A program made the position numbers and the translations under genes. The notes beneath the pieces were generated by a model. That model saw nothing but the letters and a program-made list of their open reading frames with translations. It was not told the origin of the DNA and made no database searches. This document shows positions 15,381-23,737 of a stretch of 64,000 bases of DNA, piece by piece. This stretch comes from Acidobacteriota bacterium. Lineage in GTDB: Bacteria; Acidobacteriota; Holophagae; Holophagales; Holophagaceae. How positions within the stretch are numbered: position 1 is the first letter of the stretch; the number at the start of each line of letters is the position of its first letter. The DNA lies in the NCBI GenBank assembly GCA_016213735.1, contig JACQZU010000020.1, forward strand, positions 1 through 64,000, written 5' to 3'.

Positions 15381-17162
15381 ATGCCCAGGCATTCATCCAA
15401 AGACCCCATCCGGGCCCTGCTGAGGCCCCTCGCCCTGGCGCAGCACGAACTGGAGGTCGAACTGCTCCTCCCGGCGGACCTGAGCCGCCAAGGTCCCTTG
15501 ATGAGCCTCCCCGCATGGACGCCAGGCTCCTACCTGATCCGCGACTATGCGCGCCTGCTGGACCGGGTGGAACTCCGGGATGCCCGCGGGCGGCGCTGGC
15601 CCGTGGAGAAAGTGGACAAGCAGAGCTGGAAGCTCCCTCCCCTCAAGGGGGAGGCCCGCCTGAGCTACCGCCTCTTCTGCAACGAGCTCACCGTGCGAAC
15701 GAACCACATGGACGCCACCCACGCCCACCTGGTGGGGGCTGCGACCTTCCTCCATTCCAGGGACGAGTTGGACCGTCCCTACCAGGTGAACTTCGAGGGG
15801 TTCCCTTCTTCCTGGGACGCCGCCACGTCCTTGCCCGAACGCCGCGGGGCCCTTCTGGCCGAGGACTACGACACCCTGGTCGACAGCCCCATCGAACTGG
15901 GGACATTCCGGAGGCACGCCTTCCGGAGCCTGGGATCCACCTTCGAGGTGGCGATCACCGGGCCCCACCGCGGGGACGAGGGGCGGATCCTCGAAGGGAC
16001 ACGCAAAATCGTGGACGTCTGCGGAAGCTGGTTCGGGGGCTTCCCCTTCAGGCGCTACGTCTTCCTGCTCACCTTCAGTCCGGGCGCCCGGGGCGGCCTG
16101 GAGCACAGGTCCAGCACCAGCCTGCTCCAAGACCCCTTCGCCCTGGAGGAGCCCCAGGGCTACCACGACCTCTTCACGCTGGTGGCCCATGAGTTCTTTC
16201 ACGCCTGGAACGTCAAGCGCATCAAGGATCGCCGCCTGGACCGCTTCGACTATTCGCGGGAGAACCATTCCCGCCTGCTCTGGTTCCACGAGGGCCTCAC
16301 GAGCTACCTGCAACACCTGGTGGTGATGCAGGCGGGCCTGGTGCCCTTCCAGGCGGTTGCCCGGAGCCTGGCGGGGACTTGGGGCGACTACGCCCAAAGG
16401 GCCGGCATGCGAGAACAGTCCCTCGAGGAGAGCAGCTTCGACGCCTGGATCCGGCAGTACAAGCCCAACGAATTCTCCCCCAACAGCACCGTGGGCTACT
16501 ACGACAAGGGAAGCCTGGTGGGCTGGCTGATGGATGCCCACATCCGGCTCGGCTCCGGAGGTCGGCGGAACCTCGTGGACCTCTTCCGGCGGCTCTGGGA
16601 ACAGAAGGGAGAAGGGGGAATCTCCGACGGGGAGATCCGGAGCGCCTTCGCCGAATTGACCGGGGAGGATCCCGGCGCCTTCTGGGACGCCTACATCGCG
16701 GGCCGGGAGACCCTTCCGGCGGACCCCATCGAGCGCGCCTTCGGCCTTCGCTTCGAGCGTGGGACGGGCGAGGCCACCGATGTTGCCTCTACGTCCGGAC
16801 CCGGGGCCTGGGCCGGGTTCACCGTGCATCGGGAGGAACCGAGCATCCTCAATGTGGTGCCGGGGGGACCGGCCTGGAAGGCGGGCCTCAGCTACGGGAT
16901 GGAGGTCCTGGCCGTGGACGGGTGGAGGGTGGACTCGGCCCCGCAGCTCCGCAGGCGGGTCCAGGGCGGGCGGCCCGGGGGGACCGTCGAAGTCCTTGCT
17001 GCCACGAGAGGGAGGGTGGGGGCCTACCGGCTCCGTCTCGAGGAGGCACCTCCCTCCACCATCCGGATCGCCCCCGACGCCCGGGCCACGAAGCACCAGC
17101 GGGACCGTTTCGAGGCCTGGAGCGGCCAGCCCTTTCCCCGGGTGCGGGCCCGGGTCCGATGA
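15381..17162 (+). CDS. M61-family glycyl aminopeptidase-like metalloprotease with PDZ domain
   Basis: This is a zinc peptidase of 593 residues. An N-terminal beta domain contains the M61 marker WTPGSYLIRDYAR (about 38-50). The catalytic domain holds VAHEFFHAWNVKRI (HExxH, about 270-283), a downstream Glu in LWFHEGLTSYLQHL, and YYDKGSLVGWLMD. A PDZ domain follows (about 485-575; NVVPGGPAWKAGL and YGMEVLAVDGWRV). The ATG at 15381 follows GGAGA, and no signal peptide is visible. The stop overlaps the glycosyltransferase start (ATGA). The protein family is certain; physiological substrates are not known. Confidence 0.93.
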   Translation: MPRHSSKDPIRALLRPLALAQHELEVELLLPADLSRQGPLMSLPAWTPGSYLIRDYARLLDRVELRDARGRRWPVEKVDKQSWKLPPLKGEARLSYRLFCNELTVRTNHMDATHAHLVGAATFLHSRDELDRPYQVNFEGFPSSWDAATSLPERRGALLAEDYDTLVDSPIELGTFRRHAFRSLGSTFEVAITGPHRGDEGRILEGTRKIVDVCGSWFGGFPFRRYVFLLTFSPGARGGLEHRSSTSLLQDPFALEEPQGYHDLFTLVAHEFFHAWNVKRIKDRRLDRFDYSRENHSRLLWFHEGLTSYLQHLVVMQAGLVPFQAVARSLAGTWGDYAQRAGMREQSLEESSFDAWIRQYKPNEFSPNSTVGYYDKGSLVGWLMDAHIRLGSGGRRNLVDLFRRLWEQKGEGGISDGEIRSAFAELTGEDPGAFWDAYIAGRETLPADPIERAFGLRFERGTGEATDVASTSGPGAWAGFTVHREEPSILNVVPGGPAWKAGLSYGMEVLAVDGWRVDSAPQLRRRVQGGRPGGTVEVLAATRGRVGAYRLRLEEAPPSTIRIAPDARATKHQRDRFEAWSGQPFPRVRARVR

Positions 17163-17836
17163 GCCCTCCACGCATCGCGGCGCTCATCCCGGCGCACAAC
17201 GAGGAGGGCACCATCGGGGGGGTGGTCCGGGGGCTTCGGCCCTTCGGGCTCCACCGGATCCTGGTGGTGGACGACGCGTCGGACGAAGGCACCGGGGCCG
17301 AAGCCGGGGCGGCCGGGGCTGAGGTTCTGCGACTGGAGCCGGGGCAGGGGGGCGGCAAGGCCCAGGCCATGCGGGCGGGAATCGCGGCCCTGCGCCCGGA
17401 CGAATTCGACTACTACCTCTTCCTGGACGGCGATGGCCAGCACGACCCCCGGGACCTCCAGAACTTCCTCGACTGCCTCGAGGCCGAGCCGGGCTCGGAT
17501 TTCCTGCTCGGGAGCCGCTACCTCGAGCGCCACCGGATCCCCGCCGCCCGATGGCGCACCAACGCCCTGGGAACCTGGACCCTGGGCCGCATCGCCGGAG
17601 TCCGGTGGGAGGACAGCCAGTGCGGATTCCGGATGATCAAGAAGAAGGTCCTGGATCGGATCGAACTCCGATCCAGGGGCTTTGCCATCGAGATGGAAAT
17701 GGCGATGAAGGCCGCCGACTGGAAGCTCCGCTGGGTCCACGTGCCCATCCAGGCCATCTACCACGAGGGATGGGCCAGCCACTTCAAGGGCGTGAAGGAC
17801 ACCTACCTGATCGCCTGGTGGTCCCTGTCCTGCTGA
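17159..17836 (+). CDS. Family 2 glycosyltransferase (dolichyl-phosphate-glucosyltransferase-like)
   Basis: This is a 225-residue GT-A fold enzyme. ALIPAHNEEGTIGGVV and ILVVDDASDEGT form the nucleotide-sugar site, FLDGDGQHDP holds the DxD metal motif, and GSRY and EDSQCGFRMIKKKVL are typical of the DPM1/Alg5-like branch. It is short, with no clear C-terminal membrane helices beyond a weakly hydrophobic tail (YLIAWWSLSC). The start overlaps the M61 stop by 4 bases. Acceptor and sugar cannot be deduced. Confidence 0.9.
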   Translation: MSPPRIAALIPAHNEEGTIGGVVRGLRPFGLHRILVVDDASDEGTGAEAGAAGAEVLRLEPGQGGGKAQAMRAGIAALRPDEFDYYLFLDGDGQHDPRDLQNFLDCLEAEPGSDFLLGSRYLERHRIPAARWRTNALGTWTLGRIAGVRWEDSQCGFRMIKKKVLDRIELRSRGFAIEMEMAMKAADWKLRWVHVPIQAIYHEGWASHFKGVKDTYLIAWWSLSC

Positions 17837-18038
17837 ATCGGCCCCTCCCCCCAGGCCGGAGCCGGGGGCAGGCCGCCGTGCTTGAACCGGCGTCCTGGGG
17901 GCCCCTTGACTCCGGGGCAGAATCGGCGGGGCTGCCCCGTCCGCCCAGGATCCTTGACTCCCTTCACGGCTTATCCTGATGGGAGCGGGCCTCTGGAGGC
18001 CCCGCCCGCATCCGAACTTCCCTGAAGGAAAATCCGAG

Positions 18039-18875
18039 ATGAGCCAGGCCTCCCCTCCCGCCCGGATCAATCCCCTGGATTGGGACCTGGGCAACGTGCC
18101 CCCCGGCATTCCCTGGGGGGGGGTGGACGAGGCCGGGCGGGGGGCCTGGGCGGGCCCCGTGGTGGCCGCCTGCGCCGTGCTAGACCCGGCCTGCGTTGCG
18201 CGCTGGGGCCACGTGCTCCGCTCCGCCCGCGACAGCAAGCGGCTGCAGCCGGACCGGCGGGAGGTCCTGGCGGCGGAGCTGCGCACGGTCCTGCCCGCCT
18301 GGTCGGTGGTGGAGGTGGACAACCTCGCCGTGGACAGGGAGAACATCCTGGAAGCGACCCTCTCGGCCATGCGGGGCGCGGTGAGGGGGCTGGGGATCGT
18401 CCCCCGCATCCTTTTCGTGGACGGGGACCGGGCTCCACGCAGCGGGCTTCCCGAACGCCTGGTGGTGGACGGAGATGTCCTCAGCTGCGCGGTGGCCTGC
18501 GCCTCGATCCTGGCCAAAGCCCACCGGGACGCGTGGATGCGCGAACAGGGAGCCCGATGGCCGGACTACGGGTTCGCCCGGCACAAGGGCTACGGGACCC
18601 CCGAGCACCGCGGGGCCCTGGATCGCCTCGGGCCGTCGCCCATCCACCGCCTGAGCTACCGTCCGGTGGCGGCCCGCTTGCGTCCGGACGAGGCCCTGAG
18701 GGACCGCCTCCGGGAGACCTTGGACCGCCCGGCCTCGGTGGAGGATCTCAAGTCCTGGGTCGAGCAGGAGCTGCGTCCTGCCTACGGACAACTCAAACCC
18801 TTGTGGGTGGAGACCCTTCGCCGACGCTATGCGGAGCGCCTGGCCCAACTGGCCGCCGGGGAGGGCCTGGAATGA
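18039..18875 (+). CDS. rnhB: Ribonuclease HII
   Basis: It nicks RNA embedded in DNA, starting ribonucleotide excision. The catalytic carboxylates are visible in VDEAGRGAWAGPVV, DSKRL, LFVDGDRAP and ASILAKAHRDAWM, and HKGYGTPEH also fits. The ATG at 18039 follows GAAGGAA and gives 278 residues. That is about 60-70 more than most RNase HII; the surplus is a charged helical C-terminus after HRLSYRPV (about 215-278). The stop overlaps the next gene by 4 bases. Upstream, 17837-18038 shows no gene. Confidence 0.95.
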   Translation: MSQASPPARINPLDWDLGNVPPGIPWGGVDEAGRGAWAGPVVAACAVLDPACVARWGHVLRSARDSKRLQPDRREVLAAELRTVLPAWSVVEVDNLAVDRENILEATLSAMRGAVRGLGIVPRILFVDGDRAPRSGLPERLVVDGDVLSCAVACASILAKAHRDAWMREQGARWPDYGFARHKGYGTPEHRGALDRLGPSPIHRLSYRPVAARLRPDEALRDRLRETLDRPASVEDLKSWVEQELRPAYGQLKPLWVETLRRRYAERLAQLAAGEGLE

Positions 18876-19252
18876 ACCGTCTCCGAATCGCCGTCGCGGT
18901 GATCCGGCGGGACGGACGCTGCTTCCTCCAGCGGCGGGAACCCGGGCCCGCCTTCCTGGCGGGACTCTGGGAATTCCCAGGAGGGAAAATCGAGGGGGGC
19001 GAATCCGCCGAGGAAGCCCTGGTTCGCGAGCTGAGGGAGGAACTGGCCTGGAGGCCTGGACGCCCCCAGGCTTTGCAGGCGTTCGTCCACGACTATCCTG
19101 GGCTGATGGTGGAACTTCATCCCTTTCTCTGTGAGACCCAGGGATCCCTGGGCACGCGCCTGGCCTGGGGCTGGTTCCTGCCCGCAGAGATTCACCGTCT
19201 TCCACTGCCTGAGGCCAGCCGGGCCCTTCTGGACCGCTTGGGGCTTCGGTGA
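18872..19252 (+). CDS. NUDIX hydrolase, MutT-like
   Basis: This is a 126-residue enzyme that probably cleaves oxidised or surplus nucleoside triphosphates. The Nudix box is intact as GGKIEGGESAEEALVRELREEL (about 35-56), preceded by LQRREPGPAFLAGLWEFP, the MutT/(di)nucleotide pattern, and followed by WGWFLPAEI. It overlaps rnhB upstream (ATGA) and the permease downstream (GTGA). A shared theme with RNase HII of nucleotide hygiene is plausible. The exact substrate is unproven. Confidence 0.93.
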   Translation: MNRLRIAVAVIRRDGRCFLQRREPGPAFLAGLWEFPGGKIEGGESAEEALVRELREELAWRPGRPQALQAFVHDYPGLMVELHPFLCETQGSLGTRLAWGWFLPAEIHRLPLPEASRALLDRLGLR

Positions 19253-20136
19253 GGCGTGCGGGGAGACAGCTCCTCCGGGCCCTGGCAACCCTGGCGGGGA
19301 TCTGGCTCTTCATCAACCTGCTGCCCCGCTGGCTGCCCGAGGATCCGGCCCGCGTGGCGGCGGGTGAGTTCGCCACCTCCGCCGATGTGGAGGCCATCCG
19401 GCGCCTCCTGGGCCTGGACCTCCCCTGGGCCCCGGCCTTGAAAGCCTCGGCGTCGAGGCTGGCACGGGGCGATCTCGGCACGAGCGTGCGCTATCGCCGT
19501 CCGGTGGCCGAAATATTGGGGAAAGGCTTTCCCGTGAGCCTCCGCCTGGCCCTCCTGGCCATGGGCCTGAGCGCCTGCCTCGGGTGGATTCTTGCGCTGG
19601 GGCGCTCTCCCCGGGTCCGCTGGCTCCACGCCGCCGCTGTGGCTTCTCCGGTCTATGTCCTCGGACCCCTTCTGCTCTGGGCCATCGCCCAGCACCTGCC
19701 GGGTATCCCGGTGGCTGGAATCGCGGGGTGGCGCTCCTGGATCCTGCCCTCCCTGGCCCTGATGATCCCCCTGGCGGGTCACCAGGCTCGGATTCTCCAC
19801 AGCCAGCTGGAACGGCTGCCCGGGCAGCTGGGCCCCCGGTGCTGGGAAGCTCTCGGGGTGCCGGCGCGGCTCCGCTGGGCCCGCTGGCTCCTTCCCGCGG
19901 TGAGCGGACCCTGGCTGACGGTGCTGGGGCTCCAGCTGGGCGGGCTCCTGGGGGGGGCGGTCCTCGTTGAGAACATCTTCGGAATTCCCGGCCTCGGCCA
20001 ATTGCTGGTGGGTGCCCTGTCCAGCCGCGACCTGCCCCTGGTCCAGGGTGCCGTTCTCCTGGGGGCCTCCCTTTTCGTGCTGGCTCAGCTCTTGGTGGAG
20101 TGGTGCCAGGTGTTCCTGGATCCGAGGCTTTCATGA
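19249..20136 (+). CDS. DppB/OppB-type ABC transporter permease
   Basis: It forms the membrane channel of a peptide/nickel-type ABC importer. Its 295 residues have five to six hydrophobic spans. LGLDLPWAPAL and GDLGTSVRYRRPVAEIL near residues 55-85 are the family N-terminal signature. The cytoplasmic coupling region is EALGVPARLRWARWLLP, and ENIFGIPGLGQLLVGALSSRDLPLVQG closes the pattern. It starts at GTG overlapping the Nudix stop. No ATPase or solute-binding protein occurs in this window, so partners must be elsewhere. Confidence 0.9.
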   Translation: MRRAGRQLLRALATLAGIWLFINLLPRWLPEDPARVAAGEFATSADVEAIRRLLGLDLPWAPALKASASRLARGDLGTSVRYRRPVAEILGKGFPVSLRLALLAMGLSACLGWILALGRSPRVRWLHAAAVASPVYVLGPLLLWAIAQHLPGIPVAGIAGWRSWILPSLALMIPLAGHQARILHSQLERLPGQLGPRCWEALGVPARLRWARWLLPAVSGPWLTVLGLQLGGLLGGAVLVENIFGIPGLGQLLVGALSSRDLPLVQGAVLLGASLFVLAQLLVEWCQVFLDPRLS

Positions 20137-20900
20137 AGGGGCGCTGGGCCGATGGGGTCGCCCTGGGATTTCTTCTGCTGCTCCTGGCGGGGTGGATGGG
20201 AGGCGGAGACGGGCAGGTGGACCTGGTGAACCGGCTCCAGGCCCCCTCCTGGACCCATCCCTTCGGCACGGACGAACTGGGTCGCGACCTCCTCCGACGA
20301 TGGTGGGCGGGGGGGGCCCGTTCCCTCAGCCTGGGAGCCGGCCTCACGGCCTTCCACCTCGCGGCGGGTTTCGCCCTGGCCCTCGCCGCCGAGGGCCGGA
20401 CCTGGGCGAAAGGCTGTCTGCTGGCCGGGGCGGATCTGCTGGCGGCGATCCCCGCCACGCTATTGGCCCTGTTGCTGCTGGCCCTGCTGCGCCCCGGCTT
20501 GGGCAGCCTCCTCGCCGCCCTGGCGCTCGGAGGATGGATTCCCTACGCCCGCATCTGTCTCAACCGCCTGGAAGTGCTTCGGCAGGATCCGAGCCTGGCC
20601 CAGGCCCATCTGTTGGGGGCTGGGCGGGGCCACATCCTCCTCCGCCACCTGTTCCCCAGGCTGTGGCCGCTGCTCTGGGCTCAGGCCAGCGTGGGACTGG
20701 GGGCGGTGGTCCTTGTGGAGGGGGGGCTCAGCTTTCTCGGGGTGGGACTGCCCCCCGAACAGGCCAGCTGGGGCGGGATGCTCGGCACGGCGCGCGCCTT
20801 CTTCCTCGTGAGTCCCTGGCCCCTGTTATGGCCTTCGGCGGGCCTCCTCGGCCTTCTGCTGGCCTTGGGAAGATCCCGGGGCAGGGAACCGGGCTGGTAA
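20133..20900 (+). CDS. DppC/OppC-type ABC transporter permease
   Basis: This is the second permease of the same importer, 255 residues, with about five spans. HPFGTDELGRDLLRRWWAGGARSLSLG (about 45-70) is the DppC signature. The coupling loop is QAHLLGAGRGHILLRHLFPRLWP, and EGGLSFLGVGLPPEQASWGGML ends the pattern. It overlaps the first permease by 4 bases and stops 31 bases before tolB. The protein is somewhat shorter than usual at its N-terminus. Confidence 0.9.
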   Translation: MKGRWADGVALGFLLLLLAGWMGGGDGQVDLVNRLQAPSWTHPFGTDELGRDLLRRWWAGGARSLSLGAGLTAFHLAAGFALALAAEGRTWAKGCLLAGADLLAAIPATLLALLLLALLRPGLGSLLAALALGGWIPYARICLNRLEVLRQDPSLAQAHLLGAGRGHILLRHLFPRLWPLLWAQASVGLGAVVLVEGGLSFLGVGLPPEQASWGGMLGTARAFFLVSPWPLLWPSAGLLGLLLALGRSRGREPGW

Positions 20901-20931
20901 CCTGGAGCATCGATACGGATGGGGAGCGGGA

Positions 20932-22236
20932 ATGAAACGAATGCTGTTCGCCCTGGCCCTGGCTGGAGCGGCCCTTCCCGGGGCCGGACAGGCTCCGCCC
21001 ACGCGGACGGAGGTGACCCTGGAATCCAAGTCCTCCGGCAAGCTGGGCACGGCGGTGGCCCTCCCCCAGGTCCAGGGCCTGGACGAGGCAGGGGTCGCGC
21101 GGGACTTCCATGACGTGCTCAAGAACGACCTGGAGGACGCGGGCCCCTTCGCCGTGCTCAAGAGCACCAAGTTCCCGAAAGGCACCGAGGCGGCCACATT
21201 CAAGGCCTGGGCTGATCTGGGGACGGAGTGGCTCATCGCCTCCAAGGTCTCGCGGACGGGACCCGACCAGGTGATGGTTGCGCTCCAGGTCCTGGATCCC
21301 AAGGCGGGGAAGCCGATCTTCAACAAGAACTACACGGGCCAGGAAGGCGGCGCCATCCTGCGGCGGATCGCCCACACCGCCTCCGACGACCTCGTGGCGA
21401 GGCTCACCGGGGAACGGGGCGTGGCCAACACGCGGATCGTCTTCGTCCGCCAAGTCTCCCGGGAGGTCAAGGAGATCTACCAGGTGGACCGGGACGGCGG
21501 CGGAATGATGGCCTTGACCCGCCACGGAAGCCTGACCATCTCCCCCACCGTGGCCCCGGACGGCAGGCTCGCCTACATCACCTACAAGGGGGGAGCGCCC
21601 GAGATCTGGGGACAGAAAGACCGGGGCGGCCCTCACATCAAGCTCTACCCCGTGGGGACCCAGCCCCTCGGCCAGTGCTCCGCTCCCAGCTGGTCCCCCG
21701 ACGGAAAGCGCCTGGCCTTCGTTCAGAGCGATCGCCGGGGAAACAGCGACATCATGGTCCTGGACATCTCCTCCGGCCGCGTGCGCCGTCTGACCGACAG
21801 CAACTGCATCAACACCGAGCCCAGCTGGAACCCCGCGGGAACCCAGCTGGCCTTCACCTCCGACCGGGAGGGCGGCCCCCAGGTCTACCTCATGGAGGAG
21901 GACGGATCGAATGTCCGGCGGCTGACCACCGAAGGAACCTACAATGCCAGCCCGTCCTGGAGCCCCAACGGTGCCATGGTGGCCTATGTGTCGCGATTCG
22001 AGGGAAAGTTCGACCTCTTCGTGTTCAAGCTCGGCGAGGGCAAGGCCTACCAGATCACCACGGGACTCACCTCCAGCGAATCCCCCTCCTGGTCCCCGGA
22101 CGAGCGGAAGCTGGTCTTCGTGAGCACGCGGGCCGGCGGGATGCAGTTGTACACCACGGACCTGAGCGGCAGCCAGATCCGCAAGGTCATGGATGCCCAG
22201 GGGTGCCAGAGCCCCAGGTGGAGCCGCTCCCGGTGA
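20932..22236 (+). CDS. tolB: Tol-Pal system protein TolB
   Basis: This periplasmic beta-propeller helps Tol-Pal constrict and maintain the outer membrane. Its 434 residues begin with a signal peptide (MKRMLFALALAGAALPGAGQA). An N-terminal alpha/beta domain follows (about 22-155), then a propeller whose blades show PSWSPDGKRLAFVQSD, PSWNPAGTQLAFTSD, PSWSPNGAMVAYVSR and PSWSPDERKLVFVST. Pal and CpoB follow on the same strand. The motor genes of this window lie about 13 kb upstream. Confidence 0.95.
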   Translation: MKRMLFALALAGAALPGAGQAPPTRTEVTLESKSSGKLGTAVALPQVQGLDEAGVARDFHDVLKNDLEDAGPFAVLKSTKFPKGTEAATFKAWADLGTEWLIASKVSRTGPDQVMVALQVLDPKAGKPIFNKNYTGQEGGAILRRIAHTASDDLVARLTGERGVANTRIVFVRQVSREVKEIYQVDRDGGGMMALTRHGSLTISPTVAPDGRLAYITYKGGAPEIWGQKDRGGPHIKLYPVGTQPLGQCSAPSWSPDGKRLAFVQSDRRGNSDIMVLDISSGRVRRLTDSNCINTEPSWNPAGTQLAFTSDREGGPQVYLMEEDGSNVRRLTTEGTYNASPSWSPNGAMVAYVSRFEGKFDLFVFKLGEGKAYQITTGLTSSESPSWSPDERKLVFVSTRAGGMQLYTTDLSGSQIRKVMDAQGCQSPRWSRSR

Positions 22237-22250
22237 AGCCGTCCAAAAAT

Positions 22251-22280
22251 TTCCTTCCAGGTCGCCTGATCCGTTCTAAT
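22251..22280 (+). promoter_or_regulatory. Possible promoter upstream of pal
   Basis: A -10-like TCTAAT (22275-22280) lies 18 bases after TTCCTT (22251-22256) in the tolB-pal gap, 26 bases before the pal ATG. The -35 match is weak. It could provide extra pal transcripts, as is common for this abundant lipoprotein. Confidence 0.3.
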
Positions 22281-22305
22281 CTTTAGCCCGTTGGAGGAGC
22301 CATCG

Positions 22306-22848
22306 ATGCGCCCAGACCGAATCCTTCCGCTCACCGCCTCCGCCCTCGTCCTCGGCGTCGGCCTCGCCTGCAGCAAGCCCGAGCCCGCGCCTCCGATCCG
22401 CACGGAGCCCAGGGCACCCGCCACCGACACCGGCACGGCCCCCACGGCGCCCGCCGACACGACGGGGAAGGTCTCCGCGGTGGACACCATGGAGATGGCC
22501 CGGAAGGCCGCGGCCGCCGCACTCAAGGACATCAACTTCGACTTCGACAAGTCCGACATTCGGGAAGCCGACAAACCCAAGCTCCAGGCCATCGCGGGCT
22601 TCCTCAAGAACTACGCCCAGGTCCGCCTGACCGTGGAAGGGCATTGCGACGAGCGGGGCACGGTGGAGTACAACATCGCCCTGGGCGACCGCCGGGCCCA
22701 TGCAGCCCTCCGGTACCTGGCCGGCCTGGGAGTCTCGGAGAATCGCCTCAGCCCCGTGAGCTTCGGCAAGGAGCGTCCCAGGGTCACCGGTCACGACGAA
22801 CAGAGCTGGTTCGAGAACCGCCGCTGCGAATTCAAGATGGCCAATTGA
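22306..22848 (+). CDS. pal: Peptidoglycan-associated lipoprotein Pal
   Basis: This outer-membrane lipoprotein binds peptidoglycan. The ATG at 22306 sits 8 bases after GGAGG and gives 180 residues. The lipobox is VGLAC (Cys at about 23). A proline/alanine-rich linker leads to an OmpA-like domain (about 75-180), with INFDFDKSDIREADKPKL, VEGHCDERGTVEYNIALGDRRA and RRCEFK. It lies between tolB and cpoB, the normal order. Confidence 0.96.
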   Translation: MRPDRILPLTASALVLGVGLACSKPEPAPPIRTEPRAPATDTGTAPTAPADTTGKVSAVDTMEMARKAAAAALKDINFDFDKSDIREADKPKLQAIAGFLKNYAQVRLTVEGHCDERGTVEYNIALGDRRAHAALRYLAGLGVSENRLSPVSFGKERPRVTGHDEQSWFENRRCEFKMAN

Positions 22849-22893
22849 ACCTCCCGGGGGGCCCTTTGTGCCTGGCCCCCAGAAATCTCGCCC

Positions 22894-22918
22894 AGAAGCC
22901 CGGCCGAGCCGGGCTTCT
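22894..22918 (+). terminator. Terminator-like hairpin after pal
   Basis: A perfect 11-bp stem (AGAAGCCCGGC with GCCGGGCTTCT) closes a CGA loop 46 bases after the pal stop. Only a short T-poor tail (GCTTCTCG) follows, so it may be a weak terminator that lowers cpoB expression relative to pal. Confidence 0.5.
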
Positions 22919-22999
22919 GCTTCTCGAGGACGGGACCGCGCCAATGGGGCCCTCCCCCGGGTCCGCGTGCTAGGATTTCGGGGATCTTCCGAGGCCCAG

Positions 23000-23722
23000 A
23001 TGCCACGCGCCCAATCCCTGCTCACCCTTCTTCCTGCCGCTGCGCTGGTCCTCGCCACCGCTTGCGGCTCGGAGGACCAGCTGAAACGGGTGGAACAGGA
23101 GGTGGGAGACATGAAGCTGGAGGTCTTCCGGCTTCGCCAGCAGGTGGAGGAGGCGAACCGGAAGCTGGACGCCGAGCAGCGCGCCGCCAACGAGGGGCGT
23201 TCCATGGACCGGCGTTTCCAGGCGGACCTCCAGGAAACCCTCCGGCAACTCCAGGATTCCACCCGGGTCCTCAGCGCCCGGGTGGGCGGAATTCCCAGGG
23301 TCGCCCCCCCCAAGGCATCCGGATCGGAATCCGCTCCGACCGTTCCCGAGGACGAGAAGGCCTTCGGGGCCGCCCAGCTTGACTACAACCGGGGCAACTA
23401 CGCCCTGGCCGCCGAAAGCCTCGACCTCTTCATGAAGAGCTATCCCTCGAGCTCGAGGCGCCCCGATGCCCTCTTCTTCCAGGGCCTCTGCCACTTCAAT
23501 CTCAAGGCCTACCCCAAGGCCCAGGACGCGTTCGACCAGGTGCTCCGGGATTTCCCCAACAGCGGCCAATTCCTGCCCTCCAAGCTCAAGAGGGCCCAGT
23601 GTCTGAACCGCCAGGGTCTCAAACCGGCGGCTATCCGGGCCTTCAAGGAACTCGTGGAGGGTTTCCCCGGAACCCCCGAGGCCCGGACGGCCCAGCAGGA
23701 ACTGAGCGACCTGGGTTTCTGA
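23000..23722 (+). CDS. cpoB: Cell division coordinator CpoB / YbgF-like lipoprotein
   Basis: This envelope protein works with Tol-Pal. It has 240 residues. The N-terminus is a lipoprotein signal (LVLATACGS, Cys at about 21). A coiled coil follows (about 25-90, heptads in QLKRVEQEVGDMKLEVFRLRQQ), then a linker and three TPR-like repeats (about 120-240), such as LDYNRGNYALAAESLDLFMKSYP and FFQGLCHFNLKAYPKAQDAFDQVL. Most YbgF proteins are secreted without a lipid anchor; the lipobox here is a variant. It faces mutY across 15 bases. Confidence 0.9.
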   Translation: MPRAQSLLTLLPAAALVLATACGSEDQLKRVEQEVGDMKLEVFRLRQQVEEANRKLDAEQRAANEGRSMDRRFQADLQETLRQLQDSTRVLSARVGGIPRVAPPKASGSESAPTVPEDEKAFGAAQLDYNRGNYALAAESLDLFMKSYPSSSRRPDALFFQGLCHFNLKAYPKAQDAFDQVLRDFPNSGQFLPSKLKRAQCLNRQGLKPAAIRAFKELVEGFPGTPEARTAQQELSDLGF

Positions 23723-23737
23723 GGCAGGGACGGCCCT

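Noticed and set aside
17890-17960. Promoter for rnhB from two TTGACT hexamers
   Set aside because: Neither has a -10 hexamer at 16-18 bases; the nearest TATCCT is only 12 bases away.
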